Below, in pieces: positions 9,075-18,319 of a DNA stretch of 64,000 bases. Made by a program: the position numbers and the translations under genes. Below the pieces are notes generated by a model. That model was not told the origin of the DNA. It saw only the letters and a program-made list of their open reading frames with translations, and did not search any database. Where the stretch lies: the NCBI GenBank assembly GCA_900552465.1, contig URZO01000008.1:1-64000 (forward strand), read 5' to 3'. The first letter of the stretch is position 1, and each line of letters opens with the position of its first letter. The stretch is from an uncultured Parabacteroides sp. GTDB taxonomy: Bacteria > Bacteroidota > Bacteroidia > Bacteroidales > Tannerellaceae.

Positions 9075-10253
9075 TTATATTTTGGAAGTGAAATCTCTCT
9101 TTCCTTTGAACATCCGGTAAATATGGACGTATATGTTGTAGGCCGGTTGCACGATTTCCAATATTGGCATCCAGGTTGTTAACGGCTTTTGCTGTAGCAA
9201 CAGGGCGGCTTTCCGGAGGACGAAGGCTTTTGTAGTGAAACGGAGGAGCAACAACAGGCTGGCCAGCACCGAGAGCAACCAATTTCCGAATATGCCGGTG
9301 ACGAACGTCGCGATAGTTGCGACGATAAAAAGCAGGCTACTATAATTCTCCATCCTGTAAAAGGCCAGGGAAGTCCCTTTGTAGTAACGCTGCGTGGCGG
9401 CACGGGATACTTTCATCTCTTTCCAGATGCCGATGTCTTCGATTTTTTCCATTTCAGTGATGGAGTCCGCTTTGTATTGTACCATTGTGTTGGCGTCGGT
9501 GGCCGCTTCGTTAATAAACAGGTCGTCTGCCCCGGCATGAAGGTTGAGGGATTTTGAATAACCTTTATGAGCAAAGAACAATTCCTTCCGGTAAGACAGG
9601 TTCCGGCCGTTCCCGGTAAAAGGATGTCGGGCAAGGGCGGAAGACAGCATTTGCAGGCCGCTCTTCAGGTTATCGTATGCGATGAGCTTATGGAGCAATC
9701 CTTCGGTATGGCGGTAGGCACAAAAGCCCAGCACGATCTCAGTCTCCCGGTTGTAAGCGCTCTCCATCGTTTTGATCCACTTGTCGCCGAGCGGACGGCA
9801 ATCGGCTTCGGTGAAAAGCAGGATGTCGTGCCGGGCAGCCTTGATCCCCATCGTGAGTGCCAGCTTTTTATGGCTCAGGTAGTGGGTGTCGACAGGCACA
9901 TACGTATAATAGAGATGTTTGTATTCGTTGGAGAAGAGCTTCAAGATGTCTTCACTGTCTGCGTCGGAGCCGTCATTGACCACGATCACTTCATAATCAG
10001 GATAGTCCTGCGTGAGCAAAACAGGCAGGTTTTTGCGTAAGTTATCCGGCTCGCCATGTGCATACACAATGACGGAAACAGGCACGGCTTCCCGGTCCGT
10101 CGTCGCCCGTTCCTCCCTGTCCGCCTTCTTTGCTGCCCGTAGCGGACGCGCGTATGTGACCAAGTAATAAAGTAACTGGATAAGAAACAGCCCGGTCGTT
10201 ATTCCGACCAGGCTTAGTTCTATATGATTAAATGTAAATAAATTTTCGCTCAT
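9075..10253 (-). CDS. Glycosyltransferase family 2 membrane protein
   Basis: Protein of 392 residues with an N-terminal membrane helix (about 10-30), a GT-A catalytic domain beginning PVSVIVYAHGEPDNL, and two or three C-terminal helices. Visible GT2 motifs include VVNDGSDADS, the acidic TEADCR that stands for the metal-binding DXD, and a GADDLFINEAA region that fits the acceptor/base motif. RAATQRYYKG resembles the QxxRW element of processive enzymes. Sugar and acceptor are unknown. The start at 10253 gives a proper N-terminal helix; an upstream in-frame start at 10322 lies beyond the promoter motif. Confidence 0.85.
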   Translation of the reverse strand: MSENLFTFNHIELSLVGITTGLFLIQLLYYLVTYARPLRAAKKADREERATTDREAVPVSVIVYAHGEPDNLRKNLPVLLTQDYPDYEVIVVNDGSDADSEDILKLFSNEYKHLYYTYVPVDTHYLSHKKLALTMGIKAARHDILLFTEADCRPLGDKWIKTMESAYNRETEIVLGFCAYRHTEGLLHKLIAYDNLKSGLQMLSSALARHPFTGNGRNLSYRKELFFAHKGYSKSLNLHAGADDLFINEAATDANTMVQYKADSITEMEKIEDIGIWKEMKVSRAATQRYYKGTSLAFYRMENYSSLLFIVATIATFVTGIFGNWLLSVLASLLLLLRFTTKAFVLRKAALLLQQKPLTTWMPILEIVQPAYNIYVHIYRMFKGKRDFTSKI

Positions 10254-10276
10254 ACGATATTTTGTCTTTGGAGATA

Positions 10277-10284
10277 CAAATGTA
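10277..10284 (-). promoter_or_regulatory. -7 promoter motif for the glycosyltransferase
   Basis: TACATTTG on the minus strand, 24 bases before the ATG at 10253, which supports that start. Confidence 0.5.
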
Positions 10285-10420
10285 CGAAGCTTTTTTATTT
10301 TATCACAGCAAAAGGTTAGCAATCATTTCCTGTTCTATTGAAGCAAAGAAGTCTATACAGACATCATAGATGTCGGCATTCAATTCCAAATCCGACTCAA
10401 ACCAAGATATTATATCCGTT

Positions 10421-13400
10421 TTACTTCACCATCACTTTCACGCTTTCCAAGATACGATCCTGATTCCTGATAATATATAAATAGATGCCTTCCGTACTTT
10501 CTGATCGGATCTCTATCCGCGGGCTACTTACCGGGAGCTGGCGTAATAGGATTCCTCTGGTATTGTAAACTTCCAACCATACGGATTCTCCCGTGATTGT
10601 TTCTTGCCCTATATCCAGTGTCAGATGGGTGTTCTTTCTTACAGGATTGGGATACAGATTGAGAGGTGCTGAAGTAATTTTATCGATAGACGTTGGTACT
10701 GGAACTATTACCCTAATCGTAATATTTCCCGGATCACTTATACACCCCGTTGTTTTATCAGTAAGGGTGTATTCAAATGTATAGGGAGATTTTGCCGAAG
10801 TGAGGGCCAGATTGTCTATGGCCGCAATCATATCTTCCGCACTTGTTATGGGAGTAAGAATTCCTTTCAGATCGACCAACATATCATATTTATCGAAATC
10901 GATGGAATTCATTGCTGTTTTCGTCTGGCTTAAGTCAGGACTTTCTCCTTGTTTAAATTCCGGTATTAATATTTCTGTAAGTGTCGGTACGGGATTAACT
11001 GTTATGACAATTTCAAATTCATCTCCATTACATCCATCCGAGGTAGGCGTCACCTTATAGGTTACCGATATCGGATTGTCCGTAGTATTGATCAAGGTCC
11101 CGCTTATATCTGCCTCTTTATTTCCACTTGACAGCCCGTTTATGCCCGCCATCATAGGGACGTCCCATGTATAGGTAGTCCCAACAGGTACAATATCACC
11201 TCCGGGCGTTGTCTCCGGATTTATGGCAAAGGTCTCCCCGCTACAGATAATATCTGTCTTGGCACTTATCTGTGGGGTCACTTTTTCTATTATCCGGATA
11301 CTGTCCCATTTATGACAATAGATTGCATCCGGAAAATCAGAATCTATTACCTGAATATAATACATCGTATCGGATGTTATTGAACCGGTATTGTTATGGG
11401 TCACGGTCAGCGGATTGGCCTGAACCCCTTTGGATGCAGATCCTATCGAGGTGCTTTTATCCCCTTTATACCATTGGAAGGTATAATTCGTATAACCACT
11501 CTCGGGCGTTATCTCGTTACTCGTTAAAGTTACACTCTCTTCAGGCCATAACTCTACTATCTTGATAGGAATACTGCTTTTTAAATCCTTATCTGCTTTT
11601 ATCTTTATATCCTTTGGCCTTGGACATTCGGGACAACCTAATCCCGCAATGACAGGAATATCCGAAATGGAAAATTCAAGACAAACATTTTTAGAATCAA
11701 TATTATCCCACCCTAAAGCATTCTGTGCATCAATCTGACTTGCTTTACCTACAACAACACGAAAATATACAGGGCCATCATAAGGCCGTCCTATTCCATC
11801 CTGAAATGCCGGATGATCTTTAGGAAGAGGGATTATAAACTCATTATTGGATTGCTTAGGGCCAACATTTTCCCAATGAGGAGCTATAGGTCCCTGGGGA
11901 TTAGTATGGGTCCACTGAAAAAGATAATACGGCTCAATTTCATAATATTGTATTATTTTATCTGTCTCAATAGCATATAAAGTCATTGGATCTTCATATT
12001 GCTCCATTAAATCTTTCATATAGTCTTTAGCATCTATCAAAACAATAGAAGGAGCACAGGCCGTAAACTTAACATCATCAATTAAATAATCTCCATTCCC
12101 ATCCCGAGAACAAACTCCAAGATTATTAATTTCCAACGTTACCGAAGTAACACCCGGAGCCAAAGGAAATTCAGCTTCTAATTTTTGCCACTGCTGATAA
12201 CCTTTAAAATTCTTTGTTTCTTCATATAGCTCCATTCCATTTTGGTCTATAATTCTAATCTGAGTGGTAATACCTTGTTCATCGGGCTTATTTGTGGCAC
12301 TTGCAACCCACATCGAAAAAGAAACCGTTTTTCCCTGACATAAATTGGAAATTTTGCGGGAATAGATGGTTTTCCCCATATATGCGTTGCTTTTAAGGTC
12401 AACAAACATCATTCCACCTGTTCCATCTCCACTGGTATGATCATATTGAGCTACGTTTGAGTCAGTATTATATGGGTTCATTCCCACAATAGAATAATCA
12501 TCGGTGGTTGTAGTTCCGCATGGAACGCCAATGGTTACCGCACGTTGAGAACATACGGCAGAATAAGTTCCAAAAACCGTATTTGTCACATCCATAGAAT
12601 GTACTAATCCATTGTCATCTGTCCATTGATACATTCCCCCTCTGTATCCGCTTGGGAATGAACCAAAATCATCATAGAAAAGTACTTTACTTGATTGAGG
12701 TTTTAAAGCATTACCACAACATAATGTGGTTGATACAACCAACTCATCCGATTCAACTGGCGAACATCCGGCAACAGGAAGAGTTACTTGTGCCTTTATC
12801 GTATAAGAGGGATTAGTTCCTAATTCATAAGTAAAACGGGCAGATGTAGTTGTCTGCATTACTCCATCAACGAACCATTTATAAGTGGTACCGGGAGGAT
12901 AAGTTTCTTTCAGTCCGAAAGCGACCGCATCTCCCATACAAAAAGGATTGATACCTTCTGTAATCACTTTAGGTTTAATAGACCCTGTAATTTCAATATT
13001 ATCAATTCCTATAGGAGCAAAGTTAATACCTCCCGGCCTTCCCAAATAAAACGTAACTGATCCGGTTACATCTACAATACCGGAAATAATTAACTTCTTC
13101 GATTTCCCAAAACCAATTGTTCCGGTAGAAACCCCACCTTGAACGGCTCCATTATTATTCACGGAAGTGGAACCATTAATAGCAATATTAGCATTTCCAT
13201 GATATTGATTCAGATACGCATTATAAACATATCCACCAAAAGAAAAATTTCCTCCTCCATGTGCTACAGAATAAGCCTTTGCAGCATCTAAATCCAATAA
13301 ATTATAAACATCTGCCGTAAAAGTAACGGAAGATCCGGGTTCCAGTCCACTCAAGGCATAAGAAAAAAACGCTTTTTCATGAGTTGCACCGGCGTTGACA

Positions 13401-13810
13401 AACATGTTATTATCATATTCCATCAGACGCGGATCGATAAGCTTCGGATTAACAACAATGGCACTACCACCAAAAAAACGACTCGGTGGATTATTGCCAT
13501 TATCCTGAATGGTTTCCCATAATGCAGGGGTAAATAAAGTTCCTCCAGAACTCATCGAATTAGACAGCATCCCTATATGTCTCCCTTTATAGACTTCTTC
13601 ATAATATAGGCACGAACCGCCACATTGACCATCCAACTCATCTCCGATGTTTTCATCCATCCAATCTGTAATAACAGGATTAAACAAAGAGGCATCTGTA
13701 TCGAAATTTGTCCCTCCCACAACACAATATTGTGCAGAAACATTCATGGTAGTAATGAATGAAATTACAACTAACCATAGTATTTGTTTTCTAAATAATG
13801 GGGGCTTCAT
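10421..13810 (-). CDS. Secreted PKD-like protein with type IX sorting domain
   Basis: Protein of 1129 residues with a Sec signal peptide (about 1-26, ending VSA). The N-terminal half is rich in Asn, Gly and Cys, probably with carbohydrate-binding-like beta-sandwich modules (around KTIYSRKISNLCQGKTVSF and VTLEINNLG). A PKD-like segment lies near 860-960 (TYTWDVP to VTYKVTPTSDGC). The C-terminal ~75 residues match a Por-type sorting domain: NLYPNPVRKNTHL, LEVYNTRG, GIYLYII and VKVMVK. Such proteins cross the outer membrane by the type IX system and are anchored at the surface. No type IX machinery is in this window. The role is unknown; adhesion is only a guess. Confidence 0.85.
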   Translation of the reverse strand: MKPPLFRKQILWLVVISFITTMNVSAQYCVVGGTNFDTDASLFNPVITDWMDENIGDELDGQCGGSCLYYEEVYKGRHIGMLSNSMSSGGTLFTPALWETIQDNGNNPPSRFFGGSAIVVNPKLIDPRLMEYDNNMFVNAGATHEKAFFSYALSGLEPGSSVTFTADVYNLLDLDAAKAYSVAHGGGNFSFGGYVYNAYLNQYHGNANIAINGSTSVNNNGAVQGGVSTGTIGFGKSKKLIISGIVDVTGSVTFYLGRPGGINFAPIGIDNIEITGSIKPKVITEGINPFCMGDAVAFGLKETYPPGTTYKWFVDGVMQTTTSARFTYELGTNPSYTIKAQVTLPVAGCSPVESDELVVSTTLCCGNALKPQSSKVLFYDDFGSFPSGYRGGMYQWTDDNGLVHSMDVTNTVFGTYSAVCSQRAVTIGVPCGTTTTDDYSIVGMNPYNTDSNVAQYDHTSGDGTGGMMFVDLKSNAYMGKTIYSRKISNLCQGKTVSFSMWVASATNKPDEQGITTQIRIIDQNGMELYEETKNFKGYQQWQKLEAEFPLAPGVTSVTLEINNLGVCSRDGNGDYLIDDVKFTACAPSIVLIDAKDYMKDLMEQYEDPMTLYAIETDKIIQYYEIEPYYLFQWTHTNPQGPIAPHWENVGPKQSNNEFIIPLPKDHPAFQDGIGRPYDGPVYFRVVVGKASQIDAQNALGWDNIDSKNVCLEFSISDIPVIAGLGCPECPRPKDIKIKADKDLKSSIPIKIVELWPEESVTLTSNEITPESGYTNYTFQWYKGDKSTSIGSASKGVQANPLTVTHNNTGSITSDTMYYIQVIDSDFPDAIYCHKWDSIRIIEKVTPQISAKTDIICSGETFAINPETTPGGDIVPVGTTYTWDVPMMAGINGLSSGNKEADISGTLINTTDNPISVTYKVTPTSDGCNGDEFEIVITVNPVPTLTEILIPEFKQGESPDLSQTKTAMNSIDFDKYDMLVDLKGILTPITSAEDMIAAIDNLALTSAKSPYTFEYTLTDKTTGCISDPGNITIRVIVPVPTSIDKITSAPLNLYPNPVRKNTHLTLDIGQETITGESVWLEVYNTRGILLRQLPVSSPRIEIRSESTEGIYLYIIRNQDRILESVKVMVK

Positions 13811-13848
13811 GTTTTTTAGAAAATAAATAGTTTGTATATTCTATGATA

Positions 13849-13856
13849 CAAAGATA
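13849..13856 (-). promoter_or_regulatory. -7 promoter motif for the type IX-sorted protein
   Basis: TATCTTTG on the minus strand, 38 bases before the ATG at 13810. Confidence 0.55.
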
Positions 13857-13957
13857 TGGGGAGTTATAAAAAAAGACGCTGTTAAAAGTCTCAACTATTA
13901 GTGATAAATCTTTCAGACAAAAGATTAAGATTAATACCCCTTAAAATGATAATTTTA

Positions 13958-13988
13958 ATATAGACACAGCGTGTCTATATTTTTTTTT
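13958..13988 (+). terminator. Terminator-like hairpin with T-run
   Basis: Perfect 10-base stem ATATAGACAC (13958-13967) / GTGTCTATAT (13971-13980), 3-base loop, then eight T (13981-13988). It reads in the plus direction although no plus-strand gene precedes it. It may be left over from the insertion sequence whose relic lies just downstream. Confidence 0.6.
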
Positions 13989-14040
13989 GTAAAATTCTTA
14001 TATACTTATGAATTAGATTTTTATTGTGTCTTTGGTTGCG

Positions 14041-14163
14041 GTTATAACAACTTCAAGATGTTATATAAGATGCATCAGATTGGAGCCTGCTTCACATATT
14101 TCTGCACTTCAGGTTGCTGAATTATATAAGAATCATTGGCAAGTTGAGCTCTTCTTCAAATAG
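14041..14163 (+). pseudogene. Relic of an IS4-family transposase
   Basis: In one frame the plus strand reads HISALQVAELYKNHWQVEL, followed by FFK and a stop at 14161-14163. This matches the C-terminal catalytic block of IS4-family DDE transposases, where Y-x2-R-x3-E-x6-K marks the last acidic residue. Here R is H and translation ends before the K. No N-terminal DDE part or intact inverted ends can be recognised in 13811-14288. It is a short degraded fragment. The rest of this 478-base gap holds only the two hairpins noted and the promoter of the neighbouring gene. Confidence 0.65.
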
Positions 14164-14223
14164 TTCAAATTCTTTGTCTCTGTTGGAGTATTCGACATCG
14201 AAACGGGACCCCGCAGACAAGAT

Positions 14224-14264
14224 AAAATCCAATTTTCTTATTTTAATAAAGAAGATTGGATTTT
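14224..14264 (-). terminator. Terminator of the lysC-lysA transcript
   Basis: AAAATCCAAT (14224-14233) pairs perfectly with ATTGGATTTT (14255-14264), and the stem extends inward with one G-U pair. It lies 25 bases after the lysA stop on the minus strand and is followed there by a T-rich stretch. Confidence 0.6.
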
Positions 14265-14288
14265 ATAAATACTATCGGTTTTCGGCTT

Positions 14289-15446
14289 TTACAACGTATC
14301 CGAATAGTACGCTTTCGGCAGTTTCCGGCAGTTGTATTGGGAAGCCATCACTTCGCCGTAAGCGCCGGCAGAACGCAGGGCGATCAGGTCGCCGCGATGC
14401 GTACGGTTCAGTTCGACGTCTTTGCCGAATACGTCGGACGATTCACAGATAGGGCCTACGACATCGTAGACTTCTATCTCTTCATCGCTGGTGATGTTTT
14501 CCATGCGGTGATAGGCGTCGTACATGGCCGGACGGATCAGTTCGGTGAAGCCGGCATCCAGGATGCAAAATTTCTTCGTCTCGCCTTCTTTCACATACAA
14601 TACTTTGGAGATCAGCGAACCGCACTGTGCCACGATCGAACGGCCCGGCTCGAAATGAACCTGCTGTCCGGGACGGAGTTGCAACAGTTTGTCGAATACG
14701 GCAAAATAGTTGTCGAAGGCAGGAACCGGCAAATGGTTCGGATGATAGTAGTCGATACCGAGGCCGCCGCCGAAGTTCAGGTTTTCTACATTCAAACCAC
14801 GCGCTTCCAACTCTTCCTGTATCTCGTTGACACGGATCGCCAGGCCACGGAAAGCAGCCATGTCTGTGATCTGCGAACCGATATGGCAATGGATGCCGAT
14901 CAGTTTGACGTGTTTCAGCTTGGCTACCAAATCCAGCACTTGTCCGAGTTGGCTCAGGTTGATACCGAACTTGTTTTCCTTCATGCCGGTCGTGATTTTG
15001 GCATGCGTATGGGCATCTACTTCCGGATTGATACGGAGGGCGATAGAGGCGACCTTGTTCCTGGCTGCTGCCAGTTCGTCCACAACCTCCAGTTCGGCAG
15101 CCGATTCTACATTGAAGCAATAAATATCATTGTCCAGTCCCAGGTTGATTTCCCAGTCAGCCTTGCCGACACCGGCATAAACGATCTTACCGGCCGGGAA
15201 ACCTGCGTCCAATGCTGCCTGTATTTCACCGCCACTGACGCAATCCGCTCCCAGTCCATACTCTGCAATAACAGAGAGGATGCGAGGATTGGCATTTGCC
15301 TTCACTGCATAGTGGACATGATAGCCATACTTTCCGGCTTCGGTTGTCACCATATTGAGCGTCTCTTTCAACAGATCAATATTATAATAATAGAAAGGCG
15401 TCGTAAGCGCCTTGAACTGGTCTATCGGAAATGTTCCTTTGAGCAT
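14289..15446 (-). CDS. lysA: Diaminopimelate decarboxylase
   Basis: Protein of 385 residues of the alanine-racemase-fold decarboxylases; it converts meso-diaminopimelate to lysine in the cytosol. The PLP lysine is K49 in YAVKANANP. Other family landmarks are HCHIGSQI, GGGLGIDY, EPGRSIVAQCG, the catalytic CESSD and GAYG near the C terminus. It is the last gene of the minus-strand run and follows aspartate kinase by 65 bases, so the pair covers the first and last steps of lysine synthesis. Full length for the family. Confidence 0.95.
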   Translation of the reverse strand: MLKGTFPIDQFKALTTPFYYYNIDLLKETLNMVTTEAGKYGYHVHYAVKANANPRILSVIAEYGLGADCVSGGEIQAALDAGFPAGKIVYAGVGKADWEINLGLDNDIYCFNVESAAELEVVDELAAARNKVASIALRINPEVDAHTHAKITTGMKENKFGINLSQLGQVLDLVAKLKHVKLIGIHCHIGSQITDMAAFRGLAIRVNEIQEELEARGLNVENLNFGGGLGIDYYHPNHLPVPAFDNYFAVFDKLLQLRPGQQVHFEPGRSIVAQCGSLISKVLYVKEGETKKFCILDAGFTELIRPAMYDAYHRMENITSDEEIEVYDVVGPICESSDVFGKDVELNRTHRGDLIALRSAGAYGEVMASQYNCRKLPKAYYSDTL

Positions 15447-15473
15447 ATTATGATATAAATTATATAAAGATAA

Positions 15474-15503
15474 ATAAGGGCAGTCTGAATAGGCCGCCCT
15501 TAT
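15474..15503 (-). terminator. Weak hairpin between lysC and lysA
   Basis: ATAAGGGC (15474-15481) and GCCCTTAT (15496-15503) form an 8-base stem with a 14-base loop. On the minus strand it is followed by a T-rich but interrupted stretch. It could partly terminate or stabilise the transcript between lysC and lysA. Confidence 0.4.
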
Positions 15504-15511
15504 AGAAATAT

Positions 15512-16825
15512 TTAGTTGTTGAATAAATGATCGCTTAACGCTTGCAGTGCTCTCTTCTTGTCGGAGGCTTTGACAAGGAGCGAGACGTTGTAGTTACTGC
15601 CGCCATACGAAATCATTCGTACCGGAACGTCTTTCATTGCCTGGACGATGCGGGCTTCGAAGCCGACGTTGTCCCATTCCAGGTCGCCGACAACACAGAC
15701 GATCACCATATCTTCGTCTACGGTAACCGTTCCGTATTTCTTCAGGTCGTCCACGATTTCTTCCAGATGTTTGCGGCTGTCGATTGTTACGGAAACGCCC
15801 ACTTCGGAAGTCGTCACCATGTCGATCGGAGTCTGGTAGTTTTCGAAGATTTCGAATACCTTACGCAGGAAGCCTGTTGCCAACAGCATGCGGCCGCTCT
15901 TGATCTTGATGGATGTGATATTGTCTTTTGCGGCAACCGCTTTGATTTTACCTTTTTCCGTTGCGTTGGAGATCATCGTTCCCGGAGCATCCGGTTGCAT
16001 GGTGTTCAGCAGGCGGACAGGGATGTTGTTCAACTTGGCCGGCAGGATGCAGGTCGGGTGCAGGATCTTGGCGCCAAAATAAGCCAGTTCTGCCGCTTCT
16101 TCAAAGTGCAGGTGACGCACCGGAGATGTTTTCTCGACAATACGCGGGTCGTTGTTGTGCATGCCGTCGATATCTGTCCAGATCTGGATCTCTTCAGCAC
16201 CGATAGCCGCACCGATCAGGGAAGCGCTATAGTCGCTACCGCCACGCTGCAGGTTGTCGATTTCGCCGTAAGCATTGCGGCAGATGTAACCCTGTGTGAT
16301 AAACAGGTCGGCATCCTTATGTTCGTTCAGCAGTTTGACGAGCTTTTCTTTGATATACACGGGGTCCGGTTCTGCATTCTTGTCCGTGCGCATATAGTCC
16401 AATGCCGGAATCAGGACGGAGTTTACTCCGCATTCGTTCAGGTAGAGGTTCATCATGCCCGTAGAGATCAGTTCGCCCTGCGCCAGGACAACCTTTTCTT
16501 CAAACAGCGTGAACAGGTCTTTTGTGAATGTACGGATATGATCGAAATGAGCTTTTATCAGTTCTTTGGCCTTCTGCTTATATTCGTCGGTGCTGTAGAG
16601 TTCTTCAATATGGCCGTAGTATTTCTGAGCCAGTTTATTGATGACCTCGTTCGCTCCGTCAGGGTTTTTCTTGTACAAGTAATCCGAAATTTCAACCAAT
16701 GAGTTGGTTGTACCGGACATGGCAGACAATACTACAATGTTACGCTCTCCCGTAATCAGTTTTGCTACACCTTTTATTCTCTGTGCAGATCCCACAGAAG
16801 TACCGCCAAACTTTAAAACTTTCAT
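15512..16825 (-). CDS. lysC: Aspartate kinase (monofunctional)
   Basis: Protein of 437 residues that phosphorylates aspartate, the entry to the lysine/threonine/methionine pathway. The N-terminal amino-acid-kinase domain begins KVLKFGGTSVGSAQR and contains RGGSDYSASLIGAAI and the WTDIDG segment. Two ACT-type regulatory domains follow from about 300 (ITSIKIKSGRML and VVGDLEWDNVGFEARI), implying feedback control by a pathway product. No homoserine dehydrogenase domain is attached. A promoter motif in the 64-base gap after ftsE suggests it can be transcribed apart from the his genes. Confidence 0.93.
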   Translation of the reverse strand: MKVLKFGGTSVGSAQRIKGVAKLITGERNIVVLSAMSGTTNSLVEISDYLYKKNPDGANEVINKLAQKYYGHIEELYSTDEYKQKAKELIKAHFDHIRTFTKDLFTLFEEKVVLAQGELISTGMMNLYLNECGVNSVLIPALDYMRTDKNAEPDPVYIKEKLVKLLNEHKDADLFITQGYICRNAYGEIDNLQRGGSDYSASLIGAAIGAEEIQIWTDIDGMHNNDPRIVEKTSPVRHLHFEEAAELAYFGAKILHPTCILPAKLNNIPVRLLNTMQPDAPGTMISNATEKGKIKAVAAKDNITSIKIKSGRMLLATGFLRKVFEIFENYQTPIDMVTTSEVGVSVTIDSRKHLEEIVDDLKKYGTVTVDEDMVIVCVVGDLEWDNVGFEARIVQAMKDVPVRMISYGGSNYNVSLLVKASDKKRALQALSDHLFNN

Positions 16826-16872
16826 TTTCTTTTACTATATTAATTTGTTCTTCTTCGCTTTAAATGCGTGTG

Positions 16873-16880
16873 CAAAGTTA
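16873..16880 (-). promoter_or_regulatory. -7 promoter motif for lysC-lysA
   Basis: TAACTTTG on the minus strand, 47 bases before the lysC ATG at 16825 and 9 bases after the ftsE stop. Confidence 0.5.
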
Positions 16881-16889
16881 CATAAAAAA

Positions 16890-17567
16890 TTATTCTCCCA
16901 CATCACTTAGGCAGGCATTCTCACATTTTACTATACGCGCGGGATAATTATGTACCAACGTGTAGTTGTGAGTCGTCATAATGACAGCCGTTCCTTTCCG
17001 GCAGATGTCGTGCAAAAGCTGTACGATCTGTCCGCTTGTTTCCGGGTCCAGGTTGCCGGTAGGCTCGTCGGCCAGGATCAGGACCGGATCGTTCAGCAGG
17101 GCGCGGGCGATCACGATACGTTGCTGCTCGCCACCCGAAAGTTCGTGCGGCATCTTATAACCTTTGTCCTGCATACCGACCTGGAAGAGTACGTTATTGA
17201 TCCGCTCGGCTATCTCGCTCTTCTTTTTCCATCCGGTAGCCTTCAGGACAAATTCGAGGTTTTTGTTTACCGAACGGTCGGTCAGCAGTTGGAAATCCTG
17301 GAAGACGATACCCAGTTTCCTGCGCAGGTAGGGGATGTCTTTCCGTTTCATCTTGCAGAGGTTATAGTCCAGCAGCCATGCATCCCCGCGTTCAATGGGA
17401 ATTTCGCAGTACAAGGATTTCAACAGGCTGCTCTTGCCGGAACCGACTTTTCCGATCACATACACAAATTCTCCGTTATGGAGCGTGAAGGAGGCGTCGT
17501 GAAGGATCACATTCTCTTCACGGCAGATTTCCACATTATCCAGTTTGAGCAGGGTTGTCTCTTCCAT
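16890..17567 (-). CDS. ftsE: Cell division ATP-binding protein FtsE
   Basis: ABC ATPase of 225 residues, the normal FtsE size. Walker A is GKVGSGKS (39-46), the Q-loop is GIVFQDFQLL, the signature is LSGGEQQR and Walker B is VLILADEPTGNLDPET. FtsE drives FtsX at the divisome to activate peptidoglycan hydrolysis. FtsX is not adjacent. It lies 5 bases after hisIE in the same direction, so it is probably co-transcribed with histidine genes. A LolD-like role cannot be fully excluded. Confidence 0.8.
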   Translation of the reverse strand: MEETTLLKLDNVEICREENVILHDASFTLHNGEFVYVIGKVGSGKSSLLKSLYCEIPIERGDAWLLDYNLCKMKRKDIPYLRRKLGIVFQDFQLLTDRSVNKNLEFVLKATGWKKKSEIAERINNVLFQVGMQDKGYKMPHELSGGEQQRIVIARALLNDPVLILADEPTGNLDPETSGQIVQLLHDICRKGTAVIMTTHNYTLVHNYPARIVKCENACLSDVGE

Positions 17568-17572
17568 TGCTG

Positions 17573-18169
17573 TTATCCTTTATGTCTGCTTTTCAGTTCG
17601 CGTGCGAGGTCTTCGATACGAAGTCCTTTGCTCGTCAATAATACGATCAGGTGATAGAGCATGTCGGCAGCTTCGTAAACAAGCCGGTCGTCAGTTCCGT
17701 TGGTCGCTTCGATAACGGTTTCCACCGCTTCTTCGCCTACTTTCTGTGCCATGCGGTTGATGCCTTTCTGGAACAGGGTTGTCGTGTAGGAACCTTCCGG
17801 CATTTCCTGACGGCGTTGTTCGATGAAGTTTTGCAGATATTTGAGGAACATGATGTCTTCCACATTCTTCTCGCCAAAACAAGTATCGGCGCCTGTATGG
17901 CATACGGGACCGGCCGGGATGGCCTTGATCAGCAAGGTGTCGTTGTCGCAATCGACTGCGATGTTGACTACCTGGAGCGTGTTTCCGCTTGTTTCACCCT
18001 TCATCCAAAGACGGTTTTTCGTACGGCTGAAGAATGTGACTTTACCGGTAGCTTTTGTTTCTTCGTAAGCTTCTTCGTTCATAAAGCCCAACATCAATAC
18101 TTTGTTTGTGTTGTTGTCCTGAACGATGGCGGGAATCAGCCCGCCCATTTTTTCAAAATCTAATTTCAT
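17573..18169 (-). CDS. hisIE: Phosphoribosyl-AMP cyclohydrolase / phosphoribosyl-ATP pyrophosphatase
   Basis: Bifunctional enzyme of 198 residues for the second and third steps of histidine synthesis. The HisI half (about 1-110) has the metal-binding cysteines and aspartates in AVDCDNDTLL and GPVCHTGADTCF. The HisE half (about 115-198) has KVGEEAVETVIEA and the LVYEAADMLYHLIVLL helix of MazG-like pyrophosphatases. Full-length fusion, as usual in Bacteroidales. Confidence 0.95.
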   Translation of the reverse strand: MKLDFEKMGGLIPAIVQDNNTNKVLMLGFMNEEAYEETKATGKVTFFSRTKNRLWMKGETSGNTLQVVNIAVDCDNDTLLIKAIPAGPVCHTGADTCFGEKNVEDIMFLKYLQNFIEQRRQEMPEGSYTTTLFQKGINRMAQKVGEEAVETVIEATNGTDDRLVYEAADMLYHLIVLLTSKGLRIEDLARELKSRHKG

Positions 18170-18219
18170 CTTTTATCTTGTTGTTATATATTTTCGTATC
18201 AGTGTCTATGTCTTGGCGG

Positions 18220-18307
18220 TCCCGGATCAAGTCCGGGATGACTACATCCGCCATCTCATCCTGATGTATAAATCAATTTAGGATGAGTTTGCGGGTCAAG
18301 CCCGCAA
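18220..18307. repeat. Three REP-like hairpins between hisIE and hisF
   Basis: Hairpin 1 (18220-18238) has stem TCCCGGA/TCCGGGA and loop TCAAG. Hairpin 2 (18255-18287) pairs CTCATCCT with AGGATGAG. Hairpin 3 (18289-18307) has stem TTGCGGG/CCCGCAA and again loop TCAAG. Hairpins 1 and 3 share layout and a following ATGAC, marking them as members of one repeat family placed inside the his operon. Confidence 0.75.
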
Positions 18308-18319
18308 TGACACGCTACA

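Noticed and set aside
13958..13988. Terminator of the type IX-sorted gene
   Set aside because: It lies upstream of that gene and its T-run is on the plus strand, so it cannot end a minus-strand transcript.
14256..15458. 400-codon plus-strand frame across lysA
   Set aside because: It is the antisense shadow of lysA. The real transposase relic is in a different frame and ends at 14163.
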